Of a DNA stretch of 64,000 nucleotides, positions 43,939-53,204 are shown one piece after another; positions within the stretch are counted from its first letter, which is position 1; each line of letters begins with the position of its first letter. The notes under the pieces were generated by a model that was given only the letters and a program-made list of their open reading frames with translations, was not told the origin of the DNA and did not search any database. Source of the DNA: Rhynchopus sp. YZ270_cl-10 (taxonomy: Eukaryota > Euglenozoa > Diplonemea > Diplonemida > Diplonemidae); assembly GCA_964035575.1 (NCBI GenBank), contig OZ037856.1, forward strand, positions 1,488,001-1,552,000. The letters run 5' to 3'. Both the position numbers and the translations under genes were made by a program.

Positions 43939-44252
43939 AGTTTACGGTGTGTTATGTTTTTCTGTTATGTAGTGACTGGTGATGAATAAAAATGTTCTCA
44001 GAATTATTGAAAAAATATGTTATTCCTTTTTTGTTGTTGTATCATGTGCTTTGATATTCTGTGTCTGACAAAATATACAAATAAAATGGGGGAGTAGGAA
44101 AAATTAGGAAAACAAATAACAAACAAAAAGTAACTGAGGGATACAAACAAAACCCACAAACCCGCAAGCCCACAAAGACATATCCCCACTTATCGCTATT
44201 TGGCATTTCGTTTTATTTTTTATCTTTAATGTTCACAACTCTACCACACAAA

Positions 44253-44819
44253 TCATTGCATCAATAGACCTGCCACAGGCTCCCCCTTGAATAAGTATTT
44301 AAACAAATACTTAACAACAAGGACCCTTCGCACTGTCTCAATGTTTCTATTGCGCAAATGTTTCAGGAGAAGACTGTAATGAACCACCCACCTGTTGTTC
44401 ATCAGATACTGACTGAAAGCTTTGTGGAGGTTTGGGTGTGGTCCAGGGAGTTGTACGATGTGATCCACAGGGTTCTTCGGTGAAGTTTTGTTGTTGTTCC
44501 AAAAGATTGCGTGAGCATGGGGCAGACCCCTCTTCTGGTACTCCGTCACAATCACCGTTGCGATGTTTTCCCCAAGAACATTATTTTTTCTGATATAATT
44601 TACAAGCTCCTTAACCTTGAGGCAGAACACGCGGTGTACCAGATCCTGTTTGCGGGTTTGCGGACGGTCCATAGCTGTCTCTCCTTCTGGGTTGAACTTT
44701 ATGGTGAAGAATAAATCAGCTTCCCCATAGGATTCTCCGTGACGAAAAGCCGTAATGCAATGTTGGTCAGCCTTCATTGTAAGAACGTCAGGACGTGCCT
44801 TCACAGCGTACTCAGACAT
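44253..44819 (-). CDS. Small stand-alone Helitron-type Rep protein
   Basis: 188 residues with its own ATG at 44819. It contains DLVHRVFCLKVKELV, KRGLPHAHAIFW (HUH) and YLFKYLFKGE (two tyrosines), but lacks the helicase and the segment that normally lies between HUH and the tyrosines. It is transcribed toward the large Helitron gene. The ~130 bp upstream of its ATG resemble the ~150 bp upstream of the large gene (both ...ACATAGTTT at the start codon and GATATTCTGTGTCTG farther up). It may be an internally deleted Helitron copy or a functional mini-Rep; the motifs themselves look kept. Confidence 0.7.
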   Translation of the reverse strand: MSEYAVKARPDVLTMKADQHCITAFRHGESYGEADLFFTIKFNPEGETAMDRPQTRKQDLVHRVFCLKVKELVNYIRKNNVLGENIATVIVTEYQKRGLPHAHAIFWNNNKTSPKNPVDHIVQLPGPHPNLHKAFSQYLMNNRWVVHYSLLLKHLRNRNIETVRRVLVVKYLFKYLFKGEPVAGLLMQ

Positions 44820-44949
44820 AGTTTATTTGTGTGTTTTGTATTTCCTTCTAATGATAAATAAAAATATATGCTTACAGAAAAAAAGAAATTTTCTATTTTT
44901 TATTGTATCTGATATTCTGTGTCTGGAAAAATATACAAATAAAACGTAA

Positions 44950-45339
44950 AACAAAAAAAAGTTAATTGACGACAGTTTCTCTTTTTTCGTGGCTCAAACG
45001 ACATAAAATGGGAGGGGAAAAAATAAAAGTTGTTTGTTTCCACACCACTTCTGTTTCATATGAAATTTGCGGGTTTGCGAAAGTCTATTGGCTGTCCTTA
45101 CAAGCGCCTGCCAAAACGCTCGCCTTGTAGGTGTGGACTTTATATATATATTTTTTTCCCTTTTTTTTTCGACTTACGGTATGGATGTGTTTTTTTGAAG
45201 TACAGAACGTGTAGTAGACACAGAGGAAAAAGGAAGTGAGGGAAAACAAGCCCGGGGCTCAAATACTACGACTACTGAACGGAATAAACGGAAAACAAAA
45301 AAAAGCAATTTTACTGGATGAAAAAATATTGACAATTTC
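44950..45339. other. Intergenic, no gene seen
   Basis: AT-rich spacer between the small Rep gene and the 3' end of the coiled-coil/C2H2 gene. Only short incidental open frames. Confidence 0.5.
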
Positions 45340-46202
45340 TTAAAAATATTCCTCATCATCATCATCCTCATCATCATCCTCCGCAGGGATGATGATTTCT
45401 GTGAGTGGGATGGGAGTGACCTGGGGGGTGTCTCGGGGGGTGGCTGGGACCTCTGGTGTGGCGGTCTCAACCTTTGTGGGGGTGGTCACTCGTGATTTTT
45501 TTTTGTAAGCCCTTGTGGTTTTCTTCTCCTCATGTACTTGCATATGGCTAATTAATGCTGAGGACTTTTTGAAGGTCCGACAGCATGTTTCGCACTCCCA
45601 AGGAGAGAGAGGGGTGGTGACCTGGGGGGTGTCTGGGGGGGTGCCTGGTGGGGTGCCTGGGGGGGCGGCTGGGGGGGCGGCTGGGGCCTCTGGTGTGGGG
45701 GTATCAAGCGTTCTAGCATCCTGTGGCCTCGCATTGTTCTGTGATTAATAATTGTATTTGTAAATAATGCTAATTGAATAAAACCAAATAGTCATTATAC
45801 CTTTGGTGTACTAACCCTCCTCCTCTTGTTTTGATGTTCAACGATGTGTTCCATCGCACGTTCATGCTGTGTTAAGAAGAATTTGAAAGTAATAACTGTA
45901 ATATTACATACCAGTGATGTGTAGAAGCTGTGGGCGGAATGGATCATGATGTGAGCTTCTGTGAGTTGCCTGCACATTTCTTTAGTTTTCTCCATCTGGA
46001 TATGTAGATCCGCAATCAGACTCGCAAGACTATCATCAACCGGCTCGTTAAGCACATTGTTTCTGACAACGTCATCCGGGAGCTCATCATCCGTTGGTGC
46101 ATTAGGCTCTTCTTCTTTAGTCTTCGGAGTTGGAAGGAGCATCGGGGCTTCCGCAAGGAGATTGGTGGACTGAAGAGCAGCACTCCACGGTGTAGGCTTC
46201 AT
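45340..46202 (-). CDS. Coiled-coil C2H2 zinc-finger protein, three exons
   Basis: Exons 46202-45912, 45866-45801 and 45738-45340 give 251 residues. Introns are 45 bp (GTATGT...TTAACACAG) and 62 bp (GTATAA...TTAATCACAG), and all junctions keep one frame. The N-terminus is acidic; a helical segment (LIADLHIQMEKTKEMCRQL, about 60-80) may form a coiled coil. NKRRRV is NLS-like, then a Pro/Thr/Ala-rich linker, a C2H2 finger (WECETCCRTF...HMQVH; C168, C171, H184, H188), a basic stretch, and an acidic tail ending DDDEEYF. A nuclear DNA- or RNA-binding role is inferred. The linker and tail contain a duplicated TPEVPATPRDTPQVT-like block. An upstream non-coding exon cannot be excluded. Architecture resembles the gene at 61.8 kb. 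Confidence 0.75.
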
Positions 46203-46469
46203 GTTGTTGTTTTTGTTTGTGTCGTAGGATTTTCTGGGGGAAGGGAGTGAATAAGAGAAATATAGTAGGACTACCACAAAAATGGTATCTCCTGGGCTAG
46301 GCCAGACCAAAAATCTAATTCATCTCCATCCATCTCATGCCTAAAATTAAATTTGGGTAAGGTGGCATTCCCTCCTGCACACATCCCGCACCGCAGGGAA
46401 ACACCAATACATATACAACTAACCAGTCAACTCGTAAACCTGTGTAGTCAATTTTGCTGTTTTTACGGT

Positions 46470-46755
46470 GTTTTCTATTGGTCAGTGAGTTTGTAGGAGT
46501 GCCGTCACCATAGGAATAGTAATCTGAACATATATTAGCAATATTGTGTATACTGTGTATACTATGTATTCTGTGTATACTGTGTATACTGTGTATACTG
46601 TGTATACTGTGTATACTGTGTATACTGTGTATACTGTGTATACTGTGAAAACTGTGTATACTGTGTATACTGTGTATACTGTGTATACTGTGTATACTGT
46701 GTATACTGTGTATACTGTGTATACTGTGTATACTGTGTATACTGTGTATATTTAC
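46470..46755 (-). repeat. Repeat E copy with (TATACTGTG)n
   Basis: GTCAGTGAGTTTGTAGGAGTGCCG...ATATTAGCAATATTG followed by about 22 copies of TGTGTATAC. Inverse orientation to the copies at 51.7-52.1 and 59.5-59.7 kb. Confidence 0.8.
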
Positions 46756-46942
46756 TATTACGGGTTTGCTATTGTGTGGAAATATTATTGGGTGTGTCCA
46801 GGGGTAAACAGCACACTCACAGAACAGACTGGAAAAGTGTATCTCCCTTTACCTCACACTCCCCTCTTGGTTTTGTAAACCACCCAGGCACCCCTCATCT
46901 TCCATACCACACAGCCTAACACACATTTTTGTTGAACACAAC

Positions 46943-47617
46943 ATGAACACACTGTTAGAAGGCAAAGTGATAGAAGCAAGAGACCCTGGAAACCGTGCCC
47001 AGCTTGTTGCATTCCATTTTTCAGAAACATGTGAAACGAAAGGACGAACAGCATATCTTCAAGGAACCCTTGGAAATAGACCACTGAATGTGTGCATACT
47101 ATTTCACAGAGGGAAATGTAAGTCACAGAAGACATGCCGTCAACTACATGTGAGTCCAGATGCTGTGGACAGACTTCGCGATGAAATGGCGGGCCAGTGC
47201 TGCGCGCTTCATTCCGGAAAATGGACCAGCAAAAAATGCTTCATGTTGAAGGGCAAGGACAACATAGCATTGCTCTCTGTGAGCAATTTCAGTAGTACAA
47301 GAGGTTTGGAGGAGCTTTTGCGCCGGGGGGACAAGATTATTGTACAAAAGAACAGGATTTGTGGGCTGAACAAATTGAAGAGGTGCAAATGGGGGGAGCG
47401 TTGTATCAACATCCATATATGCCGAGAACTTGACCTGGAGAACCTTGCATCATTCTGCCCTTCCAGTACTTGCTCCAGCAGTGAATCCTATCCTGCAGAC
47501 ACCTGGCAGGAAGGCAGCACCTCGAGCAGCAAATCTAGTGTTGATACCCTATTCCCCTCTTCAGCATCTGAAATAACCTTCATGGCACTGAACAGGTTTG
47601 CTGCACACTGGGTTTAA
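46943..47617 (+). CDS. CCCH zinc-finger protein
   Basis: 224 residues, single exon, ATG in AACATGAAC context. Two CCCH fingers with identical spacing: C51-x7-C59-x5-C65-x3-H69 (CILFHRGKCKSQKTCRQLH) and C140-x7-C148-x5-C154-x3-H158 (CGLNKLKRCKWGERCINIH). A Cys/His-containing segment (CCALHSGKWTSKKC) lies between them and a Ser-rich C-terminus follows. Fingers of this spacing usually bind RNA (family knowledge). AATAAATAAAA follows the stop directly. It reads in the same direction as the next gene, about 195 bp away. Exact orthology not recognised. Confidence 0.75.
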   Translation: MNTLLEGKVIEARDPGNRAQLVAFHFSETCETKGRTAYLQGTLGNRPLNVCILFHRGKCKSQKTCRQLHVSPDAVDRLRDEMAGQCCALHSGKWTSKKCFMLKGKDNIALLSVSNFSSTRGLEELLRRGDKIIVQKNRICGLNKLKRCKWGERCINIHICRELDLENLASFCPSSTCSSSESYPADTWQEGSTSSSKSSVDTLFPSSASEITFMALNRFAAHWV

Positions 47618-47811
47618 TAAATAAAACCAAGACAAAAGAAAACAAAAATTAAGAACACTCCAAATGAAATAATATTGCAACCCATCCCAATTATTACTTA
47701 TCCCTCCCTCTGTTTTTCTTGTATTCTTTAAGTTTTTGTTGTCTTACTCAACGGACTAACAACAAATAACAGGCCACTACTACAAATATACTGTAACACA
47801 ACAAGAACACA

Positions 47812-49041
47812 ATGAGCTCAGTAGATTCTGTTCGGCAGTATTCTGTAATATCAACAGCAGGAGGCAGCATAGGAAACACAGACTCAGACTTTGAACCCAG
47901 CGGTTGCTTCAACATCACTGACATTGCAGGACCCACCAATCCAGTGGAGCGAGGATACGCATCAGTTCTGCTGAATGGCTTACAACTTATACGTTGCAAC
48001 CTCCCGCTCCCAGGGAAAGAAGAAACACTCACAGTGTCAGCTAATGAAGACATAAACATCACTGGGGAAAAGGGCGGGCTTGGCCTTGACGCTCTCTTTA
48101 TCACAACTCATGATCCGCTTCCTAGGAGTGCATGGAATGCAACCCTGGAATGTACCTGTGAAGGCCGTGAGGACTTTGAAGTTGATCTTGGGAACCTCGT
48201 GCAATCTCAGGATGCATCACACTCTGGCCACTACATTGCATACCACCCAACTACATTCACAGTGAAGGTTCAACACATGCCAATTGACAATGTGAAGCAA
48301 GGGTCCGCAGAGAGGCAACTTGTTAAAGAGGTCAGAGCTATTTTGGAAAACCCACGGCTGAATGTGTGCAGAGGTTCTCTGGGGTCTATTGTGCTGAGCA
48401 ACAAAGCGAAGGAGAGTCCACTCTACGACAATGTTGTGGGGAAATGCTACGGTGGTGCCTGGCAGGAATTTCTCAGGGCCCATCCTGAGAACTTCTCTCT
48501 GTTCCACTATTCTGATGAGGATATTGTTGAAAATTGTCTTGCTCCACAGATAAAAAAGTCTGATGCACGTGTATGCCTCTTTGGAACACCGCTATCTTCA
48601 GTGCGCGAAATAGACAAGTCGAGAAGCAAGGTCCGACGTGAAGATGAGGAAAATCTTAAAAAGGCCCTGCTAGGAATGCTCTCTAAAGGCCCCATGTCCC
48701 AGAAGGAGCTGTTGCAGAAGTTGAATGGATTTGAAGTGTTCACAAACTCTCTATTCCCAAGCCACTCTCTTCTCATGCGGTTTCTCTCCAGACACGATAA
48801 AACATTTGTGTGGACAGCAGGGCCCGGCCAGCCTACGCGTATTGGCCTGGCTTCTTCTGATAGAATTCTCTGCCACGACAGTCAGCACATAAAACCTAGC
48901 ACAAGTAGCACAGCTCAGAAGCACAGCCTACCTCGTTTTCTCAATCAGCACATAGGGTTCAACATGAAGCCAACTTCTGAACAGCAGCCAGTGTACCGAC
49001 ATGATCCATACAGCACCGTGCCATTCTACTATTCCCAATAA
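47812..49041 (+). CDS. Hypothetical protein with two possible winged-helix segments
   Basis: 409 residues, single exon, ATG preceded by AACACA. The N-terminal ~150 residues are beta-rich by composition with no recognised domain. Residues about 165-235 (LVKEVRAILENPRL...KCYGGAWQEFLRAHPENF) and about 280-345 (LKKALLGMLSKGPMSQKELL...LLMRFLSRHDKTFVW) both look like helix-turn-helix/winged-helix modules of the LOTUS or Egalitarian kind. This is pattern judgement, not proven. If right, an RNA-linked or nucleic-acid-binding role would follow. The C-terminus is Ser/Tyr-rich and disordered. Codon use matches the neighbouring host genes. Confidence 0.55.
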   Translation: MSSVDSVRQYSVISTAGGSIGNTDSDFEPSGCFNITDIAGPTNPVERGYASVLLNGLQLIRCNLPLPGKEETLTVSANEDINITGEKGGLGLDALFITTHDPLPRSAWNATLECTCEGREDFEVDLGNLVQSQDASHSGHYIAYHPTTFTVKVQHMPIDNVKQGSAERQLVKEVRAILENPRLNVCRGSLGSIVLSNKAKESPLYDNVVGKCYGGAWQEFLRAHPENFSLFHYSDEDIVENCLAPQIKKSDARVCLFGTPLSSVREIDKSRSKVRREDEENLKKALLGMLSKGPMSQKELLQKLNGFEVFTNSLFPSHSLLMRFLSRHDKTFVWTAGPGQPTRIGLASSDRILCHDSQHIKPSTSSTAQKHSLPRFLNQHIGFNMKPTSEQQPVYRHDPYSTVPFYYSQ

Positions 49042-49545
49042 TATGTAACTACGCCAGTTCCAAAGATGACCAGTCACCCATATGTGAACCCCTCTACCTA
49101 CCCTCACATAAAAAAAAAGAAGAAAAAAAAGAAAGAAAGCAAATAAAGAAGGATGCAAAGAGAGAAAAAAAGAAATAAAGAGCTTGCACTGTTTCACAAA
49201 AATGAAGGAAAAGAAAAAAAGTGATATCTCCCCCACTCTCTCTGCTTATACATAGTTTTTTACCTTCCCCCAGCCAAGAAACAACAACACATCACACCAC
49301 AGCTCCAGAGAACCACAACTTCATGTGTACAAGGGCAGTACACATTCACACACCTCTCTCGGTTTCTAGGCTTCTAGGGAAAGGTTCTAGGCACTCCCGT
49401 GGTGTTACTCACCCACAAACCTACGCAAACCCAAAAGGCATGAGGCAATGTCCTCAGAATCCTCCACTGACCCCCCCAGTCCTCTCATTTGCAAGTCTCC
49501 ACACCTCTCAGCACAGGAACACCTAAGACAACACACGGGGGGGTT
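49042..49545. other. Intergenic, no gene seen
   Basis: AT-rich 3' flank of the hypothetical gene with AAATAAAGA words, then unique sequence with no convincing reading frame. Confidence 0.5.
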
Positions 49546-49550
49546 GTAAT

Positions 49551-49606
49551 TTATGGACAGATTTTACGGATATTCTGTCCATAAATTTGGTTCTGTCCAT
49601 AAAAGC
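49551..49606. repeat. Isolated copy of the satellite hairpin upstream of actin
   Basis: TTATGGACAG...CTGTCCATAA followed by TTCTGTCCATAAAAGC, matching part of the 631-bp satellite unit. It ends about 250 bp before the actin ATG. Confidence 0.7.
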
Positions 49607-49852
49607 TCAATTTTTGCATTCGGAAAATTTGCCAGGATTTTGCTTTTTTTTTGGTGCACATGGTGTTTTCTCTTTGGTTTTCTGGTTTCTCGCTGGGTTT
49701 GGAGGTCCCTGCTGTGTGTGTGTGGGTTGTGGCCCTGACCGTGAACCACCCACCCTACGTGGCCCACCCCCCAAACCCCCCCACCACAAGTATATACCCA
49801 CAGACTCAAACCACAGAACAACACATACCCTTAAACACATACAAACTTCAAC

Positions 49853-51040
49853 ATGGATGATGACCAGCAAGCAATCGTCTGTGACAATGGGTCTGGGATG
49901 GTGAAGGCAGGTTTCGCAGGAGACGATGCCCCGAGGTCCGTGTTTCCGTCCATTGTTGGAAGGCCAAAGACCGCTGCAGCAATGATGGGAACAGCAAAGA
50001 AGGAAGCCTATATTGGTGACGATGCACAGTCCAAGCGTGGTATTCTGCTGATCAAGTATCCGATTGAGCATGGTATCATCACAAACTGGGATGACATGGA
50101 AAAGATCTGGCACCACACCTTCTTCAACGAGCTCCGTGTTGCACCTGAGGATCACCCTGTGCTTCTCACAGAAGCGCCCATGAACCCAAAGGCCAACCGT
50201 GAAAAGATGACACAGATCATGTTTGAGACGTTCAACAGCCCTGCAATGTACGTTGGGATCCAGGCGGTGCTGTCCCTGTACTCGTCTGGACGCACAACAG
50301 GAATTGTTCTTGACTCAGGAGATGGTGTGACCCACACAGTTCCCATCTACGAGGGGTACTCTCTGCCACACGCCGTGCTTCGTATTGACATGGCTGGAAG
50401 AGACATGACAGACTGGATGATTAAGCTTCTGACAGAACGTGGTAACAGCTTTGTCACCTCTGCAGAGCGCGAGATTGTGCGTGATGTGAAAGAAAAGCTC
50501 GCCTACGTTGCCTTGGTATGCATATTTTGTACAGGAAAAAGAAAACCCAAAAACCCACCACCATTTATTTTACAGGACTTTGACGAGGAAATGTCCCTGG
50601 CCTCGTCATCGTCGTCGTTGGAAAAGGACTACGAGCTTCCCGATGGACAGGTGATCACAGTGGGATCGGAGAGATTCCGTTGCCCTGAAGCACTCTTCAA
50701 GCCACAGTTCATTGGGCTTGAGGCAAATGGCATCCATGAGACGGTGTACAACTCCATCATGAAGTGTGACATCGATGTGCGTAAGGACTTGTACGCCAAC
50801 ATTGTTCTCTCAGGGGGAACTACCATGTACGAGGGGCTTGCAGACCGTCTTTCCAAGGAAGTCACAAACCTGGCACCAAACAGCATGAAGATCAAGGTTG
50901 TTGCCCCACCGGAGAGAAAGTACTCTGTGTGGATTGGAGGGTCTATTCTCTCTTCCCTTTCCACCTTTGCGTCCATGTGGGTCAAGAAGGAGGAGTATGA
51001 TGAGAGTGGCCCAGGGATTGTTCATAAGAAGTGCTTCTAG
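49853..51040 (+). CDS. Actin, two exons
   Basis: Exons 49853-50515 and 50576-51040 encode exactly 375 residues, the usual actin length. The 60-bp intron (GTATGC...TTTTACAG) falls between VAL and DFDEEM, and is in frame and stop-free, so unspliced RNA would add 20 residues. Recognisable signatures: [55 protein letters not shown] and [13 protein letters not shown], ending KKCF. It polymerises into filaments with ATP. Divergent positions include [18 protein letters not shown] and GILLIKY, where most actins have GMGQKD-Y-GDEAQ and GILTLKY. It is still clearly conventional actin rather than an actin-related protein. Downstream lies an AT-rich 3' flank with AAATAAAAAATG. Confidence 0.97.
   Translation: MDDDQQAIVCDNGSGMVKAGFAGDDAPRSVFPSIVGRPKTAAAMMGTAKKEAYIGDDAQSKRGILLIKYPIEHGIITNWDDMEKIWHHTFFNELRVAPEDHPVLLTEAPMNPKANREKMTQIMFETFNSPAMYVGIQAVLSLYSSGRTTGIVLDSGDGVTHTVPIYEGYSLPHAVLRIDMAGRDMTDWMIKLLTERGNSFVTSAEREIVRDVKEKLAYVALVCIFCTGKRKPKNPPPFILQDFDEEMSLASSSSSLEKDYELPDGQVITVGSERFRCPEALFKPQFIGLEANGIHETVYNSIMKCDIDVRKDLYANIVLSGGTTMYEGLADRLSKEVTNLAPNSMKIKVVAPPERKYSVWIGGSILSSLSTFASMWVKKEEYDESGPGIVHKKCF
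50516..50575 (+). other. Actin intron
   Basis: 60 bp, GTATGCATAT at the 5' end and CATTTATTTTACAG at the 3' end. Position set by the conserved actin sequence on both sides. Confidence 0.95.
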
Positions 51041-51700
51041 TCATTAAAAACCACAAATGAACACAAAAAATTTAAAATAAAAAATGCAAAAGAAAAATCA
51101 AAACAAAAAACAAATACAAACTTTCGGGGTGTCGGGGATAGGGTTATTGCGAGAACTTGCCTGTAGTGTGGATATTTTTTATTTGTACTTTATTTTCGTG
51201 TGAGACAAAAATTACAAACGATACAAACAAAAAAGCAAATATAGCAAATATATTTTTAACACAAAACAAAAGCAAATAAAACCAAAATAATAAAAGGAGA
51301 TTGTCAGAGATGAATACAAAAGAAAATAAGACAAATAAGACAGCAAACAAAAAAAACACCAAAGCAGAAACAAAAGCAAAAAACAAAACCAGAGAAAAAA
51401 TAAAAAAGAAACATACTATTTTCCCTGTTATGCTTGAAACACAACCCATAAACCCCAACACACACACTACACAGAAAACAATATTCCGTAAATACCTCTG
51501 TCCAACACATACCCCCCTAACTAACAATAACAGAAACTAATCTACCTCTTTCCAAGCCTCCATAGCATTAAGAATACCCTCTGCTACCTTCTCTATACAA
51601 ACCTTTGCGCATAATGAAGAACATGCACAAAAAACAAGAAAACCGATACGGTTATTATAGAATATTATAAAATATTTTCGGCGGTCTATATGTTGAAACA
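51041..51700. other. AT-rich intergenic stretch
   Basis: Very A-rich sequence with no supported gene; contains actin polyadenylation-type words. Confidence 0.5.
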
Positions 51701-51709
51701 ACACTTTCT

Positions 51710-52135
51710 ATGATGGCACTCCTACCAACCATAAGAGGCATGAGTATCAGGTATACACAGTATACACAGTATACACTGTATCAGTACTGTATACACAGTA
51801 CTGATCATAGCCTATATGTTCCAAACTACATGTTCTATAGTGACGGCACTCCTACAAACTCACTGACCAACCATAAGAGGCATGGGTTGCAGGTATACAC
51901 AGTGTACACAGTGTACACACTATACACACTATTCACAGTATACACAGTATACACAGTGCTGATCATAGCCTATATGTTCCAAACTACATGTTCTATAGTG
52001 ACGGCACTCCTAAAAACTCACTGACCAACCATAAGAGGCAATAGTTGCAGGTATACACAGTGTACACAGTGTACACACTATACACACTATACACAGTATA
52101 CAGTGCTGATCATAGCCTATATGTTCCATGATTAG
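51710..52135. repeat. Repeat E, three tandem units (~135 bp)
   Basis: Each unit has CGGCACTCCTACAAACTCAC, CCAACCATAAGAGGCAT, GGTATACACAGTGTACACA microsatellite words and TGCTGATCATAGCCTATATG. The same word set occurs at 46.5 and 59.5 kb. Confidence 0.8.
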
Positions 52136-52259
52136 GACACTCCTACAAACTCCCCAACCTCACTGAACTGAGCCCATACCAACCCCCTCCACTCACTCCA
52201 CCCACTCCACCCAGATATTCCACACAAAAGTGACACATATATATATATATATTTTCACC

Positions 52260-52805
52260 ATGGGTAACATTACCTCTGCACTGACAACCCTCTTTGCAGG
52301 AAAGAAGAATGTGAAGATGCTGATGGTGGGGCTCGATGCTTCTGGCAAGACTACTGTGCTGTACAAGCTGAAGTTAGGGGATTTGATCACATCCATACCG
52401 ACAATCGGGTTCAATGTGGAGACAGTGGAGTACAAGAACCTCAAGTTCACCATGTGGGACGTTGGTGGCCAGGACAAGCTGAGGCCGCTGTGGCGTCACT
52501 ACTTTGAGGGGACTGATGGCATCATATTTGTTGTTGACAGCAACGACAGGGACAGAATTTCTCTTGCACGTGATGAGCTGCACAAGCTGGCAACAGATGA
52601 TGCCCTCCGTGATGCAACACTTCTTGTGCTTGCAAACAAACAGGATCTTCCAAAGGCGATGACCCCAGCTGAAATGACTGACAAACTTGGGATGCACTCT
52701 CTAAGGCTCCGGGAGTGGTACATCCAGGGAAGTTGCGCTGCAACTGGTGAAGGTTTGTATGAAGGACTTGACTGGCTGTCATCCTCCATGAAGTCAAGAA
52801 ACTAG
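52260..52805 (+). CDS. Arf-family small GTPase
   Basis: 181 residues from the ATG at 52260, which sits just after a TATATATAT run; a GTG-initiated longer reading is not credible. N-terminal MGN allows myristoylation at Gly2. P-loop GLDASGKTT, switch [13 protein letters not shown], switch [19 protein letters not shown] and SCAATGEGL are all in place. GTP-bound Arf recruits coats and effectors to Golgi and endosomal membranes. The length and WDVGGQ motif fit Arf1-like proteins rather than Arl or Sar1. The sequence is slightly divergent (GLDASGKT for GLDAAGKT) but has no missing key residue. No intron. Confidence 0.95.
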   Translation: MGNITSALTTLFAGKKNVKMLMVGLDASGKTTVLYKLKLGDLITSIPTIGFNVETVEYKNLKFTMWDVGGQDKLRPLWRHYFEGTDGIIFVVDSNDRDRISLARDELHKLATDDALRDATLLVLANKQDLPKAMTPAEMTDKLGMHSLRLREWYIQGSCAATGEGLYEGLDWLSSSMKSRN

Positions 52806-53200
52806 GATTTTTTAAAGGTCATAGGGAGGAAATACAAAAACTGAGACTGGGGAGGGACGACAAGACACATCTAGCCTGTCATGTCAATGTTTTCTTCAAA
52901 TACAGAGATATGAAAACAAATGCTCCAACAAAAACAAAAAAGGAAAGTTCAATCAAACCCAATGCACCCGTATTTTTGCTTTATCACTTGTCTAAAATCT
53001 ATTCATTCCTTCCTTCCATATTCTTTTGCCCAACACCTACACGCCAACATCAGCTTCTACTTTCCAACATCATACTACAACATGCAAATATACAAGGTGA
53101 GGAATTCTGACCGCACTGCTTAATACAGACTGAGATACAGTAGTTTATCACACATATTGGACTGGTGCATAAGGGTTCTGGGGGAACCCTACGTACTATG
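52806..53200. other. Intergenic, no gene seen
   Basis: AT-rich 3' flank of the Arf gene leading to the satellite array. No supported reading frame. Confidence 0.5.
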
Positions 53201-53204
53201 AGTT

